Positions 1 to 12,161 of a stretch of 64,000 nucleotides of DNA are shown here, piece after piece. This stretch comes from Tubulanus polymorphus (lineage: Eukaryota > Nemertea > Palaeonemertea > Tubulaniformes > Tubulanidae), in NCBI RefSeq assembly GCF_964204645.1, contig NC_134028.1, positions 930,001 to 994,000 of the forward strand. The letters are read 5' to 3'. Within the stretch, counting starts at the first letter, position 1, and every line of letters starts with the position of its first letter. The notes beneath the pieces are model-generated. The model was not told the origin of the DNA and did no database searches. It saw only the letters and a list, made by a program, of their open reading frames with translations. The translations under genes and the position numbers were made by a program.

Positions 1-302
1 TGTTGACTAGGAGGAGCGATGAACCGGACGTGTACTTCACGGCACCGTTACCGGATAATGATTTTGTTTGTATAATCATTTATTCAGCTGCCTGCTCTTC
101 GTTACCTTTCTGTCACACTCATTAAGTGTGATTTTTAGCGGCTTAGTTTTTCCATCTGCACCAGTGACATTGCTAACCCTACGGCCGATGGATTCGAATT
201 TCGGCCAAAACATAGAATTACTACTCTAAAACTTGTATATAGTTGACAAATTATTTGAAAGCAAATCGCACAATGTGTCTCAGGAAATTTCTGCGAAGCG
301 TC

Positions 303-466
303 CCCCGTCTCTGCTCCGAGCGAAGCTTCCTTCCTCCGGCCCCGGTCTCTGCTCCGAGCGAAGCTACCTTCATCCGGTCCCTGGTCTCTGCTCCGAGCGA
401 AGCTTCCTTCCTCCGGTCCCCAATCTGTGCTCCGAGCGAAGCTTCCTTCCTCCGGTCCCTGGTCTC
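303..466. repeat. 38/39-bp minisatellite, about 4 copies
   Basis: Four head-to-tail copies of a unit containing CTCCGAGCGAAGCTTCC and CTCCGGTCCC. The first spacing is 38 bp and the later ones 39 bp. The open frames across it are made by the repeat, and the 38-bp step shifts the frame, which argues against coding. Confidence 0.85.
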
Positions 467-609
467 TATACTGGCCTTTACCGTGTCATCATAAATTCAA
501 GTGGCTGTGTTTGACTTGTAAGTGGTTATACGTGATTCACTCTCACAGATTGGTGGTCATTTAATTTAACCGTCGACTAATCAGATTTACCACTGATAAT
601 TAAATCGGT

Positions 610-675
610 GCAGTCGACATCACAGACACCGCAGACACCGCAGACACCGCAAACACCGCAGACACCGCAGACACT
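610..675. repeat. 9-bp tandem repeat CAGACACCG
   Basis: About seven copies of a 9-bp unit (GCAGACACC with occasional A or T changes). Apparently non-coding. Confidence 0.8.
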
Positions 676-762
676 GCCAGCTGCACCGCGCGCGGCCACC
701 AGTGAAAATATCTACAACTCGTATCCATCATGTACATCATAATTAATGAACGGATACCGATG

Positions 763-893
763 GTGCTTGTGCTGCTGCTGGTGCTGGTGCTACTGCTGCT
801 GCTGGTGGTGCTGCTGCTGGTGCTGCTGGTGGTGCTGGTGCTGGTGCTTGTGCTGGTGCTGGTGGTGCTGGTGCTGGTGCTGCCGTTACTGAA
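763..893. repeat. GTGCTG/CTGGTG-rich imperfect microsatellite
   Basis: A 130-bp tract of GCTG and GGTG triplet-like units, in the same CTG-rich orientation as the long CTG arrays further right. It yields low-complexity Leu/Val or Ser/Thr translations that are artefacts. Confidence 0.8.
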
Positions 894-1024
894 GTTGATC
901 GGAACTGAAATATCCGGCAACGTTTGAACTGTTCAGATTTATTGACTGGATTTCTGATGGACAGAGTATTGATTATGTTAGCCCCTTATGTTATAATAAC
1001 TTGATTGAACTCGGCATGTATAAT

Positions 1025-1225
1025 TATAATATCTCCGAGTACCTGCGGGGAACTGCGGAGAACCGAGCGGAATATCTGTCGGAGTATCTCGGAGAACCTC
1101 GGAATATCTCGGAGTATTTTGGAATATCTGGGAAAACCTCATCGGAGTACCTCGAAGTATGTCGGAGTATCTCGGAGTATTTCGGAGTATCTCCTCGGAG
1201 AACCTCGGAGTGCTACGGAGTAACT
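1025..1225. repeat. Degenerate repeat based on CTCGGAGTAT
   Basis: Many imperfect copies of a 10-14-bp motif, CTCGGAGTATCT, with variable spacing. Copies overlap open frames on both strands, which I treat as repeat artefacts. Confidence 0.7.
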
Positions 1226-1576
1226 CGTCCATTTCAATCAAGTCCACTAACTTTAATCTTGACGAATGATATGATATTGGCGCCTTTACTGAAACCGCTG
1301 ACACTGTGTTAATCAGCGCTAGACCGTGAATCCTCTCCCCCTCTATCCCCCCTGTCTCTCTCCGTCTCGCTCTCCCTCTAGGGTTTTGATGATCGATGTT
1401 TAGAACTATTTTAATTTTCGAAAGGCCACAGCATCATCAGTGTTGGATTAATGGATAAAAATGATACCACTCGAGCAACGTTTTTTTCCACTATTAATCC
1501 TAGTCGATCTGTCATCACTGTATCGACGCGGCGGCCCTGTCCTAAATAACTACTTAATTAGGCACATTGAAGCTCG

Positions 1577-2345
1577 TTGCATTCAGCCACAGTGTGGTCC
1601 TGTCTCTGGTCCACTGATATATTGATACATTCAGCCACAGCGTGGTCCTGTCTCTGGTCCACTGATATATTGATACATTCAACCACAACGTGGTCCTGTC
1701 TCTGGTCCACTGATATATTGATACATTCAACCACAACGTGGTCCTGTCTCTGGTCCACTGATATATTGGTACATTCAACCACAACGTGGTCCTGTCTCTG
1801 GTCCACTGATATATTGATACATTCAACCACAACGTGGTCCTGTCTCTGGTCCACTGATATATTGATACATTCAACCACAACGTGGTCCTGTCTCTGGTCC
1901 ACTGATATATTGATACATTCAACCACAACGTGGTCCTGTCTCTGGTCCACTGATATATTGATACATTCAACCACAACGTGGTCCTGTCTCTGGTCCACTG
2001 ATATATTGATACATTCAACCACAACGTGGTCCTGTCTCTGGTCCACTGATATATTGATACATTCAACCACAACGTGGTCCTGTCTCTGGTCCACTGATAT
2101 ATTGATACATTCAACCACAACGTGGTCCTGTCTCTGGTCCACTGATATATTGGTACATTCAACCACCACGTGGTCCTGTCTCTGGTCCACTGATATATTG
2201 ATACATTCAACCACAACGTGGTCCTGTCTCTGGTCCACTGATATATTGATACATTCAACCACAACGTGGTCCTGTCTCTGGTCCACTGATATATTGATAC
2301 ATTCAACCACAACGTGGTCCTGTCTCTGGTCCACTGATATATTGG
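1577..2345. repeat. 48-bp minisatellite, 16 copies
   Basis: Sixteen near-identical 48-bp units, each holding GTGGTCCTGTCTCTGGTCC followed by ACTGATATATTG. Because 48 is a multiple of 3 and the unit lacks stops in several frames, frames of 250-266 codons stay open on both strands. There is no conserved start, splice context or non-repetitive flanking coding sequence, so I call it a non-coding array. The first two copies carry CAGCCACAG where later ones have CAACCACAA, so divergence is greatest at the left edge. Confidence 0.92.
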
Positions 2346-2399
2346 TGTTTGTGAATGATGTAAAATTGCCTGAGTAGATGTAAAGGGAATTAGATTACG

Positions 2400-3303
2400 G
2401 GAATAGGTCGATAGAGCACCAATTCGCTTCCTTTTCGGTGCCGTGTCATTTTGTATGTTAAGAACGATTTATGATTGATAAATAAATGCGAGGCGCGTAG
2501 GAGACAATATGACAACTGTATTTACACACATCTCCATCCATCAATTCCCGGGACTCGTCTTCCTGGGACGCGTGGAGTCGATATAGCGATACTGCTAAAC
2601 CAGATCCTTCTCCTTCTGATGTTGAAGAATCTCTAACAAAATACAACGAGCCAAAAATATGACACGCTAAAACTTAATTAGAAAATGCAGCTCGCTGCTA
2701 TTCTTACTGCGGCATGTGAGTAATGAATTAGTTGTTATATTTAGGGGCAGCACGTGACGGTCACAGATCGCTATGTCTACTGTGGCATGCGAGTATTTGA
2801 TATTCGCGCAGCTAGTCTGTAAAACGTGCGTCTTAAAAAATTTTAAGTCAAAAATGAATACGCGAAAGTAATTGTCATTAAAGACGAGACGTAATTCACG
2901 GTAATAAAAGGTTTCAACGCGTCTTAATGAAGTCTCTGTAAATCAGGGGTTTAACTGGCTTAGTGCACTGGGGAACATGAGTTATACAACCGTGGGGAAA
3001 ATTAGTTCGCGAGAGGATCCATAGATTCGTTACACGCTTTTCACCAAGAGCGCCTTCTGAAGTGGATATTTTTACCTCAGCTAGGATTATGGTAGAGTCA
3101 CTTCGGCTTTCGCCAATAAATCGTTGATCTAATATAAAACTATTGAAAAGGAAAATGAATGACCTTTTATGAAACCTATAAATCGATACAGTGAATAAAT
3201 GTCATTTGCGATCGATGTCACTTTCAAAAAGGTCTCCAATAAGTAGAGCAGTTTTTTCCCGTTTATTTGAAAGAACTGAAAGAGATTGGAGTATAAATAA
3301 TTA
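2400..3303. other. Intergenic, no gene resolved
   Basis: AT-rich sequence. A stretch near 2,520-2,660 (plus) is open for about 48 codons with a Ser/Asp-rich translation ending in TGA. It has neither a start codon nor a convincing splice acceptor, so I do not call it a gene. Confidence 0.5.
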
Positions 3304-4111
3304 TTAAAGGCCGAGGAGTATGGATGCTAGTTAACCGGGTGGCAAACACTTGAGATCGGCCGTCCCACTAACTAAAGTATCTTGTTTATAATGTTTAGAG
3401 TGAGCGAGGTTGGCACACAACAGAAAAGCAGGTCACACACAGTTAAATTTGACAAATTCATAAAAGTTTTCATATCAAGTTCTAAACTAATTTTAAGTAA
3501 TCTAGTCATAGTGGGAATGAAAATCTGATGCTAGCGATCTTTTTTTGAAGAGATAGGGCCAAGATTAAAGATTTTAGAGACATTTCAATTTTTTTGAAAA
3601 TCATTAATTTTTATCCGATTTCGATGAAATTTGGACACAACATTGATGGTAGATAGCTAAACAAGTGTACGAAATTTCAGACTGATCCATTGACCATGAA
3701 AAAAGTTTTGATGTTGCCAAATTTTGGTACTATGAATGAGGCTATGTTTTGTTTATGTATACTGATGACTATAGGTATCAAATTACTGTTCATGTGCTCT
3801 GTGAGCTACACTAATTCACTGGATAACTCCTCCCTCTATGTCATTCAAAGATTCAAATTTTGAAGGAAATACCAACTAAAAAGCTTAATTTCTCGTAGAG
3901 GAGGGCCTAAAACACATTTTTGACTGCAGAAATGAATATATTACACATTAATACATATGTCTGACAAAAAGGAGGGTCCAAATCGGATAACTGACAGAGA
4001 AAATAGGAGAATTCCAGTTTCAACCGTTGGAGCTCTCCACTGCACTATTGCTTCATGGGTACTGCCATCTTTGACATTGATTGGGCTTTTATACTGCTCC
4101 TCGGCCTTTAA
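3304..4111. mobile_element. TTAA-flanked inverted-repeat element, piggyBac-like MITE
   Basis: The left end reads TTAA then AGGCCGAGGAG (3,304-3,318). The right end reads CTCCTCGGCCT then TTAA (about 4,097-4,111), an exact inverted copy with the same TTAA on the outside. The 808-bp interior has no long reading frame. TTAA target duplication is the hallmark of piggyBac-type insertion, so a non-autonomous member is the simplest reading. The terminal repeat is only 11 bp and TTAA could be part of it, so the superfamily is inferred. Confidence 0.6.
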
Positions 4112-4451
4112 AGGCGATGGCAGTTATTTGTGAATAACGCCGGGAGACCTGCGTGTACATGACTGATAAGGGTCCACGCTACTGTTTATATAGTGTTTAT
4201 TTACCAGACTCGATCGGGTCTTTTCAAACCAAAAAATGACTGCCACGTAAATTGAGCGTTTCTTTGTCCACAAAAATACACCGACCGAATCCATGAATAA
4301 ACTGGTTGTAAATAGTTTATCGGTCGGTCACCAAGGTTACCTAATGGTGGTGATAAATTTGATGATTGTAATACGGTGAATACGAGGGTCATGATATACA
4401 CGATTCACTGACTGCGTGATTTAATGTTATCAAACACGGAAATCTAGACCA

Positions 4452-5375
4452 GTGCTATCTGCGGAATCTGGGCCGCTATCTGCGGAATCTGGGCCGCTAT
4501 CTGGGAAAGACCAGTGCTCTCTGCGGAATCTGGGCCGCTATCTGTGGAATCTGGGCCGCTATCTGGGAAAGACCAGTGCTATCTGCGGAATCTGGGCCGC
4601 TCTCTGCGGAATCTGGGCCGCTATCTGGGAAAGACCAGTGCTATCTGCGGAATCTGGGCCGCTCTCTGCGGAATCTGGGCCGCTATCTGGGAAAGACCAG
4701 TGCTATCTGCGGAATCTGGGCCGCTATGTGCGGAATCTGGGCCGCTATCTGGGAAAGACCAGTGCTATCTGCGGAATCTGGGCCGCTATCTGCGGAATCT
4801 GGGCCGCTATCTGGGAAAGACCAGTGCTATCTGCGGAATCTGGGCCGCTCTCTGCGGAATCTGGGCCGCTTTCTGGGAAAGACCAATGCTATCTGCGGAA
4901 TCTGGGCCGCTATCTGTGGAATCTGGGCCGCTATCTGGGAAAGACCAGTGCTATCTGCGGAATCTGGGCCGCTCTCTGCGGAATCTGGGCCGCTATCTGG
5001 GAAAGACCAGTGCTATCTGATGAATCTGGGCCGCTATCTGGGAAAGACCAGTGCTATCTGCGGAATCTGGGCCGCTATCTGCAGAATCTAGGCCGCTATC
5101 TGGGAAAGACCAGTGCTATCTGCGGAATCTGGGCCGCTCTCTGCGGAATCTGGGCCGCTATCTGGGAAAGACCAGTGCTATCTGATGAATCTGGGCCGCT
5201 ATCTGGGAAAGACCAGTGCTATCTGCGGAATCTGGGCCGCTATCTGCGGAATCTGGGCCGCTATCTGGGAAAGACCAGTGCTATCTGCGGAATCTGGGCC
5301 GCTATCTGCGGAATCTGGGCCGCTATCTAAGAAAGACCAGTGCTATCTGCGGAATCTGGGGCTATAGCGCAATCT
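4452..5375. repeat. 62-bp minisatellite with internal sub-repeat, about 14 copies
   Basis: The 62-bp unit is two copies of a roughly 21-bp sub-unit (CTATCTGCGGAATCTGGGCCG) plus CTATCTGGGAAAGACCAGTG. At least two units near 5,010-5,050 and 5,180-5,220 are shortened to about 41 bp, with GATGAATC in place of one sub-unit. Since 62 is not a multiple of 3, translations cycle through three frames. Non-coding. Confidence 0.92.
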
Positions 5376-5696
5376 GGAGTATCTGTGGCTAGTGCTATCT
5401 GGGGAATCATGATTTTGATGTCACTGTTTGCTAGATTTCAAAGCAAAGCTCAAGCAACTATTTCGGATTCTTTTTTCTTTTGTTACGCGAAATTCTGTAT
5501 GATCGGATTCAAGGTGTTTCATCAATGGCTATCCTAAAATCAGATGATTATTAAGTCGAAATGCCGAATATTAACTTGATCGTGGGTAGGACTGTTATTC
5601 TTAGCGTAGGATTTTGAAAGGACCTTTAAATGTAGAAGTAAGAGATTCGGTTGATAGTAATGTCAATAGGTCTGACACTGCACAGACAGTGTCACC

Positions 5697-6126
<430 letters not shown>

Positions 6127-9100
6127 ATCGCTCGAGTTCAAGCTTCAGATTCCAGATCGTTGCATTCTAAACCTCATTAAGTCGTCGTAAAAGCGATTAA
6201 TTCGTGAGACGGAATCGAGGGTTTCCATCGTAAATGCTAATAGCGGGATAAGAGTGAGTTTTTACTAATAGTAATTAACTACTGCTCGCCCTACTACCCT
6301 CGAGTTCACTGTGGAATAAACATCGGGCGGCAGGAGAATGGACTTATGATCGACAGAATACACTGGGAATTCGATGGCTGAGTGCATGTTATAAGGTCTA
6401 CTGTACAAAATCAAATCCGTCGAAATTTGGCGGTGTTAATAAATGGAACTGGAACTCGAATCATCAGACCTCTAATTCATCCTGTGAAATTGAATAAAGT
6501 GATCAATCACAGATACAGATAGACAGGCAGACAGACAGACTGTCCGATGTCTGTCTAGTTGTCATGCCACGAGCTCTGTTTGAAGTTAAACAGTGCATAT
6601 AAACCAATTAACCATTTTTAGACTTTGAAATGTAACAGTGACATTAGTAATCGACGTGGGAAATCATTGAGTTAAAGAAACAATATTGCAACAGAGCAGC
6701 AGAGGATCTACTTTATAAATAATAGAACATTTTATAGTGGTTTCCTCCATCGACTGATTCACACGCTTTACACAACACTGATAGTTCACAGAAATGCGCT
6801 GTTTTATGAATTAAACACGATGGATGACGTTCCATTCTTTACTCATCCATATTACAACTCACACTGGTCTATTACTCGTGCGTAGTACATGTAGCAGTTC
6901 ATTGAAAAATAGATAATTGCTTTATTGGCAATTTTGAGAACTTGACTTCTAAATGAGATACTGGGCTGTGGTTTCTACCTAGTCATCAGTCAATGGACGA
7001 TTACTTGTTTTTTCCATCAATCAACACAATACAATATGACGGAGGTCTCATAAACCCAGTCGAGCAACTGAATAGTTAAACTCGGGTTAAAGTTGTCGTA
7101 GCTGGATCGATTGTTATAACGATGACTTGTACAAATGAAGGATTAGTAAATCGAATTGAAAATTCAAATTGAGACTGAAAAGATTCGATGACTGTAAGTC
7201 GTGAATATGATGATAGCGGCAACTACAACAACATAGCGAGTTTAACGACTGTTTCACCGTTTAACCATTCGTGCTATTCCTGTTCGAAAACGGCAATCTT
7301 GCGATCATCTTCTTCAGTTTTAAACACTTCACAAAAAGTGTGTAAAAATCTTCTTTGATCGATCGCGCGATTGATATGAACAATATTGTTAGGTTTAATC
7401 ACCCGTTCAGCGCGTGACTCTGCCACACGTATGCCTGGAACCTCCACAGGAGATCTATTATAGCGAGACTTTGATCTTTTTCATAAAGGCGTTAAATATG
7501 CTCGTCTTAAGTAATACGAATCTTGTCATTTAGATAATTGGTGTCTCTAGTTCTTGGCAACAGAAACGAGTTTGAGCTGAAAGGTTCTGCCGTGTTTGGT
7601 GCTCTATCTAAATGGCAAATTGTACGAATTCAATTTCCTCATTTATAGAGTTTTGAATAGTGTTCGAGCCCAGCGGGTAACAGCCACTTTCAGTCAATAT
7701 TAATATATCATTGTTTAATCATTGTATGAAAGTCGACTCCGAGTAGCAAACAAGACGCCATGCAAGCATATCCATTTCCGGTGGTAAGGCGCCGCACGCG
7801 AAGCGCCTTTCACGGTACTAATACTCGGTGTGGAGCTGAGTTATATTGTACTAATTACACGTCGATTCCACATGAATAGTCACCATTGAAACTAGTTTTA
7901 AATAGTTAATTACTATTCATCGTAAAAAATTTAATGACACTACAGTTCAGAACAGGTTGTACGACACGAGTTGTCACAGTATTGCTAGAGAAGTGGTTTT
8001 TCAAGTTTCAAATATAGCTTTAACGATGGGTTTGATAGTGGATAATGCTTCTCTTGTCAGATATTCGATAATGTACGCTCATTAATATAAAAACAGGAGG
8101 ATTCACTAGTGCTCTGAACATCATCATCCTGATGCGACGTATCCTGCCTGAATCGGGTAACGTTTCTATGATATTGTACCCATTCACAGTTGCAATTAAC
8201 GACCTTCTGCCGGGTATAATGTGGCTTTTAAAGATTTAACTACTGCCGACACTGCGGGGGTCATTGCCTTGTCAAGCTCTTCATTAAATTTCATCTTCCG
8301 GCTACTTTCAGCGTCCTCTCGTTCAATAAGTGATGTTGTTGTCGTTGCTGTCGTATTGTGATGTGTTAAATTGAAACGGGAGAACGTTTAATTCAATATT
8401 GACTCGCGTGAAAGGCAATATCGCGCGCTTATTCACAACAGCGGAAACTTTATATCCTATTGGACGCGATATGAAGTATTAAAGATGTGATTTGAATATT
8501 AGAACACCGATGAACTATTTGCTGCCACGACCCCGAACTTGAGCCTGGAGGACCATGCAATAACGCTTCAGCCTGAAAGCTACAGGCCCTATGCAGACAT
8601 TCAAAACTTATTCACAATATTCTCCCATTTTGGACCGTCGATACCTCCCGTGTTCAGTGCTTCACCTGACACATTATCAATTGAAAATGAACAATACAAA
8701 CACCAGACATTTTATCAGCACACTTTTAAAAATCGAATGTCCACACTTCACTAAAGAGGTAAATGAGTTGTGGTTCTAGGCTGCGGACCGATACCCCTGC
8801 TACAGGTCTATACTAATTATCATCACGCATTTTCTATATATATATAGCACAACGTGGCGATTATCACTGCAGGATTCCCTGTCATGTGACACGTCGGTAA
8901 AGATGGCGGCGAAACTACTGCGAAATGCCCGGAGCGAACCATAATTGTATTGTGCCATGACGGATCTGAATTCTTGGCTAATGCGCCATATTTTCTTACA
9001 CATAAGTTGAGTTGGTTTGGTATTGCACGACGCCCGAAAGGCAAACGCAGGAATTCATTGCTTGATTCTATAACCAGGGTGTAACGTAGGTATTCACGCA

Positions 9101-10495
9101 TAGATAATATAATGATTAGATGGATGGAACAGCCTCCGGTTGTCTGCAACCATCGGCTACTTACCGCAGTTTATTTATTGTTGCGCTGAACACAATGAGA
9201 CACACACAAATTAAAGACCACGGTTGTGACTAGCATTAAACTTAGTTAATCATTGCATTTGTTTACGTCACAACCGGTTTTAAACCATCTCTAAACCTGG
9301 ATCAGTTCGTTCTAAAAAAATCGCGTCTCAACAAAGTATCGCGTCTGAACAATTTTGAAAGAAAGACTAGAAAGACAAGAACTAATGATATTTCGAAAGG
9401 GCGCTACAGGCAACAACAACACTGACGAGTTTAATTCAATGTTTAATATCGAGCTAATAGATTTTCGATCGAATTTTCAATCAATTGTGGAAACGCTTCG
9501 AGTAAATCACACTGGGGAAAGTTTCGTAAGAAGACTCGTAAAATTCCTATAAATCCTGTTAGACAGAAACCGTAAGAGTGGCAGTAATCGATTTCTCCTA
9601 GCGCCGTTTGGATTTTGTAATAGTATGATTTTAAAAAACTGATACCGCGCCACGGGAGGAAAAGAAAACATGGACAGACATGGAAATCATCGGGTAGATT
9701 CTCATCCGTCGAGTCGTCAGCGAAGAGAGGCAGAATTTACAGAGCATCAATCTTCAATTTGAGGAATAACTGTTGGATCATTTAACACGGATCTATTACA
9801 CGAAGAATTGCGCCGAATCGCGTGCGAGATCAAGTTTTTCGATATGCAAAAAATTAATCGTTGAAAGGGTAAAAAATGTCTTGCTTTTCTTGCTTCTACG
9901 ATGGATCTTTTGATAAGAGTCTTATAATAATTTTGCGAGTAGGAAATTAAGCCGACTTGGCGCAGCGGTGGAAAATCAATCTATTTCCCCCGTTGAATTT
10001 TAGTTGATGTCGTCCTGTGATCTGCTTTGTCGTGTTTCTTAATGAAAATACAAAATCCGCAATTTATTTCGCACAGATTTAACGCGGGGCAGGAGGCGAA
10101 GCTGCCACGAGAATCGGCTAATAACGTTTGGAAATTAAATTCTATTTGACACTTTGTCGCTAATCCTGATCCGGATCCGTCATGTTTTTCTCATTAACAA
10201 TGCCACATAAAATATCCACTTTAGATTGAATTCGCAGTTTGTATTGCTGCGTAAACAAGCACACCATATTTGGAATTACGGTTGTTTTTCCCTAGTGCTG
10301 TGATTGGTTTAAAGATGACCACATATGCATATGCAAGTAGCTCAAGCATTGGGCCTAGTATCATCACTCATTCACCTGATGAAGCTTATATACATTAGAA
10401 GCGAAACATCGCGCGTCAAATAAAATAGTTAACCTAAATAGTACTACTCTTCTCGTCTCAACTCGTCTCGTTATTCTAAACCCGGTTAACACCAG
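6127..10495. other. Intergenic, no gene seen
   Basis: About 4.4 kb of AT-rich unique-looking sequence with only short, unconvincing open frames (for example 8,539-8,754 and 9,355-9,552, which begin with TTG rather than ATG). No RNA gene recognised. A ribozyme-like repeat copy lies at the right end and is listed separately. Confidence 0.6.
10370..10440 (+). repeat. Dispersed repeat copy with CTGATGA...GAAAC core
   Basis: CTGATGA at 10,376-10,382 is followed by a hairpin (GCTT 10,384-10,387 pairing with AAGC 10,399-10,402) and then GAAAC. This has the layout of a hammerhead core but with an extra A before the stem and a long loop. Related copies are near 19,590, 19,710, 24,190 and, as an array, 54,085-54,362. 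Confidence 0.5.
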
Positions 10496-10604
10496 GACCC
10501 AGTTCCACAATCGTGAGTTCAGATTTGACTCTGAGTTAAAACATTGAAAATGAACTAATTTTAACTCAGAGTTAACTCTAATTCACAACTGTGGAACTGG
10601 GTCC
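10496..10604. mobile_element. Palindromic MITE, family with GGACCCAGTTCCACA ends
   Basis: Terminal inverted repeats GGACCCAGTTCCACA (left) and TGTGGAACTGGGTCC (right) bound a 109-bp element. Inside, CTCTGAGTTAAAA pairs with TTTTAACTCAGAG, so the whole element can fold back. More diverged relatives lie near 28,690-28,790, 43,983-44,095 and 44,738-44,820. Confidence 0.75.
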
Positions 10605-11544
10605 AGGCTACTCTACGAATCTTATATGATCATAGTTAGTGATTGGTCGAGAGCTGACCACCTGACAGTACGTACTCGGGGTAGATTTGGGCCCTCGCTG
10701 TTTCCAAAGGTTTAGTATGACGTGCCCCACCTCGTATGCACGCTATACTTCCATTAGTTTGTATAGAATAAAAAGAAGATCTTTCATAAATCGAAAATCA
10801 ATTTCCTTTTAAATCGGGGATGTTGTTTGTTTTTTGTTAGAAAGGCAACACACACACGCGCGTAGCATCGTGTAGTACAATCAACTAGTTGTATTAAATG
10901 GATAATAGTTTAGTGTTGAGATGATTGCCGCGGGGATACAACCATCTACTCTACAGTCAATATCTCATCCATTTGAGCTCCTCTTTTTGCTTACAGCGAA
11001 TACGCGCAGCATTCTACGTTAATTCGAAAATCAATTTGTAAAAATGGAAAACGCCACGCCGCCATTTTATAATTTGAAAACGAAGCCAATTGTAGTAGAT
11101 TTACGGGCTACATTATTTTAAATCGCATAAATATTAATGATAGAATTTCCTGAATGTCTATTAGTAGGCCCTAGGTCCTCCATTCTAGATATATATATTT
11201 TAGAATAAAGCACGATCTCCTTTTCGAAGTTGTGACGCGAAGCATTCTAATTTTCCCGAGCGACCGAATCCTGTTCGTTGTAAAAATCTAATCGATTTAG
11301 GAATTTTAACGAAGAAAGATCGCTCGCATTACTCCGACACGTTTCATGAAACTGCGTAATCAATTGTTATTCAATCTATAACAGGACCCGCGGGAAATGA
11401 ATTGAAGCGGCGAGCATTAGAATATTGTAAATAGCTCATGGAGCTCACATACACACCCACACACACACACAAAGATCGATAATATTCATCGATTGTGTTG
11501 GGTTCGAACCCAATTTTTCATAAGCCTGATGTACGTGAGGGTTA

Positions 11545-11660
11545 CATTCAATCTCCAATCGAGCTGACTACAGCAGTCTCCGATCGAGCTGACTACAGCA
11601 GTCTCCGATCGAGCTGACTACAACAGTCTCCGATCGAGCTGACCACAGCAGTCTCCAATC
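11545..11660. repeat. 25-bp tandem repeat, about 4-5 copies
   Basis: Head-to-tail copies of CAGTCTCCGATCGAGCTGAC plus TACAG, with single-base variants. No coding signal. Confidence 0.85.
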
Positions 11661-12110
11661 CAACGAAGCTTTCAAGTGATGATGAACATAAGATAAATGT
11701 TAAAGGTCTCAAATCAAAAGACAACGATGAAGCTCAGTACGGTTCAGAGAAATGTGTCAGTGTTAGGTAGGACTACGCTAGGATTGTATCCATTTCTAGG
11801 ACTGGGTGAAGGGAATGTGACGTGTCTTTCATCCACCTCCTGTTTAAGGTTCTTGTAGCATTTATTCGTACAGTTAGTACAGAGGACAGTTTTAGAATGA
11901 GATTATTGACGGTTCTACCTCCTGGTCTATCGGTCGAGGATGAGAAACACGACTCCTGTAAGCAGGCTCTGGCACGTGAGGAGGGTATAATCTTATCGAC
12001 GCAAAGATTACGTGTGTATCAGGTTCATGCCTTTCTAATTTAGGCCTACGCAGCATGGCGGCGGCTGCGGCGTGTGGTGTATTAGGCCTACTACAACTTC
12101 TTTCATCCTA

Positions 12111-12161
12111 CGAGCAATTATCTAACTAATAATTTATAGATATTAGTTAGATAATTGCTCG
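12111..12161. mobile_element. Perfect 20-bp-arm hairpin, probable tiny fold-back element
   Basis: Arms 12,111-12,130 and 12,142-12,161 are exact inverted copies (CGAGCAATTATCTAACTAAT and its complement) around an 11-bp loop. The arm sequence CTACGAGCAATTATCTAAC recurs at 41,987 in a second palindrome, so it is a family rather than a chance hairpin. Confidence 0.6.

Noticed and set aside
2458-2660. Possible terminal exon with Ser/Asp-rich reading
   Set aside because: No AG acceptor at a suitable place and no upstream exon; the frame is closed by a TGA just before it.
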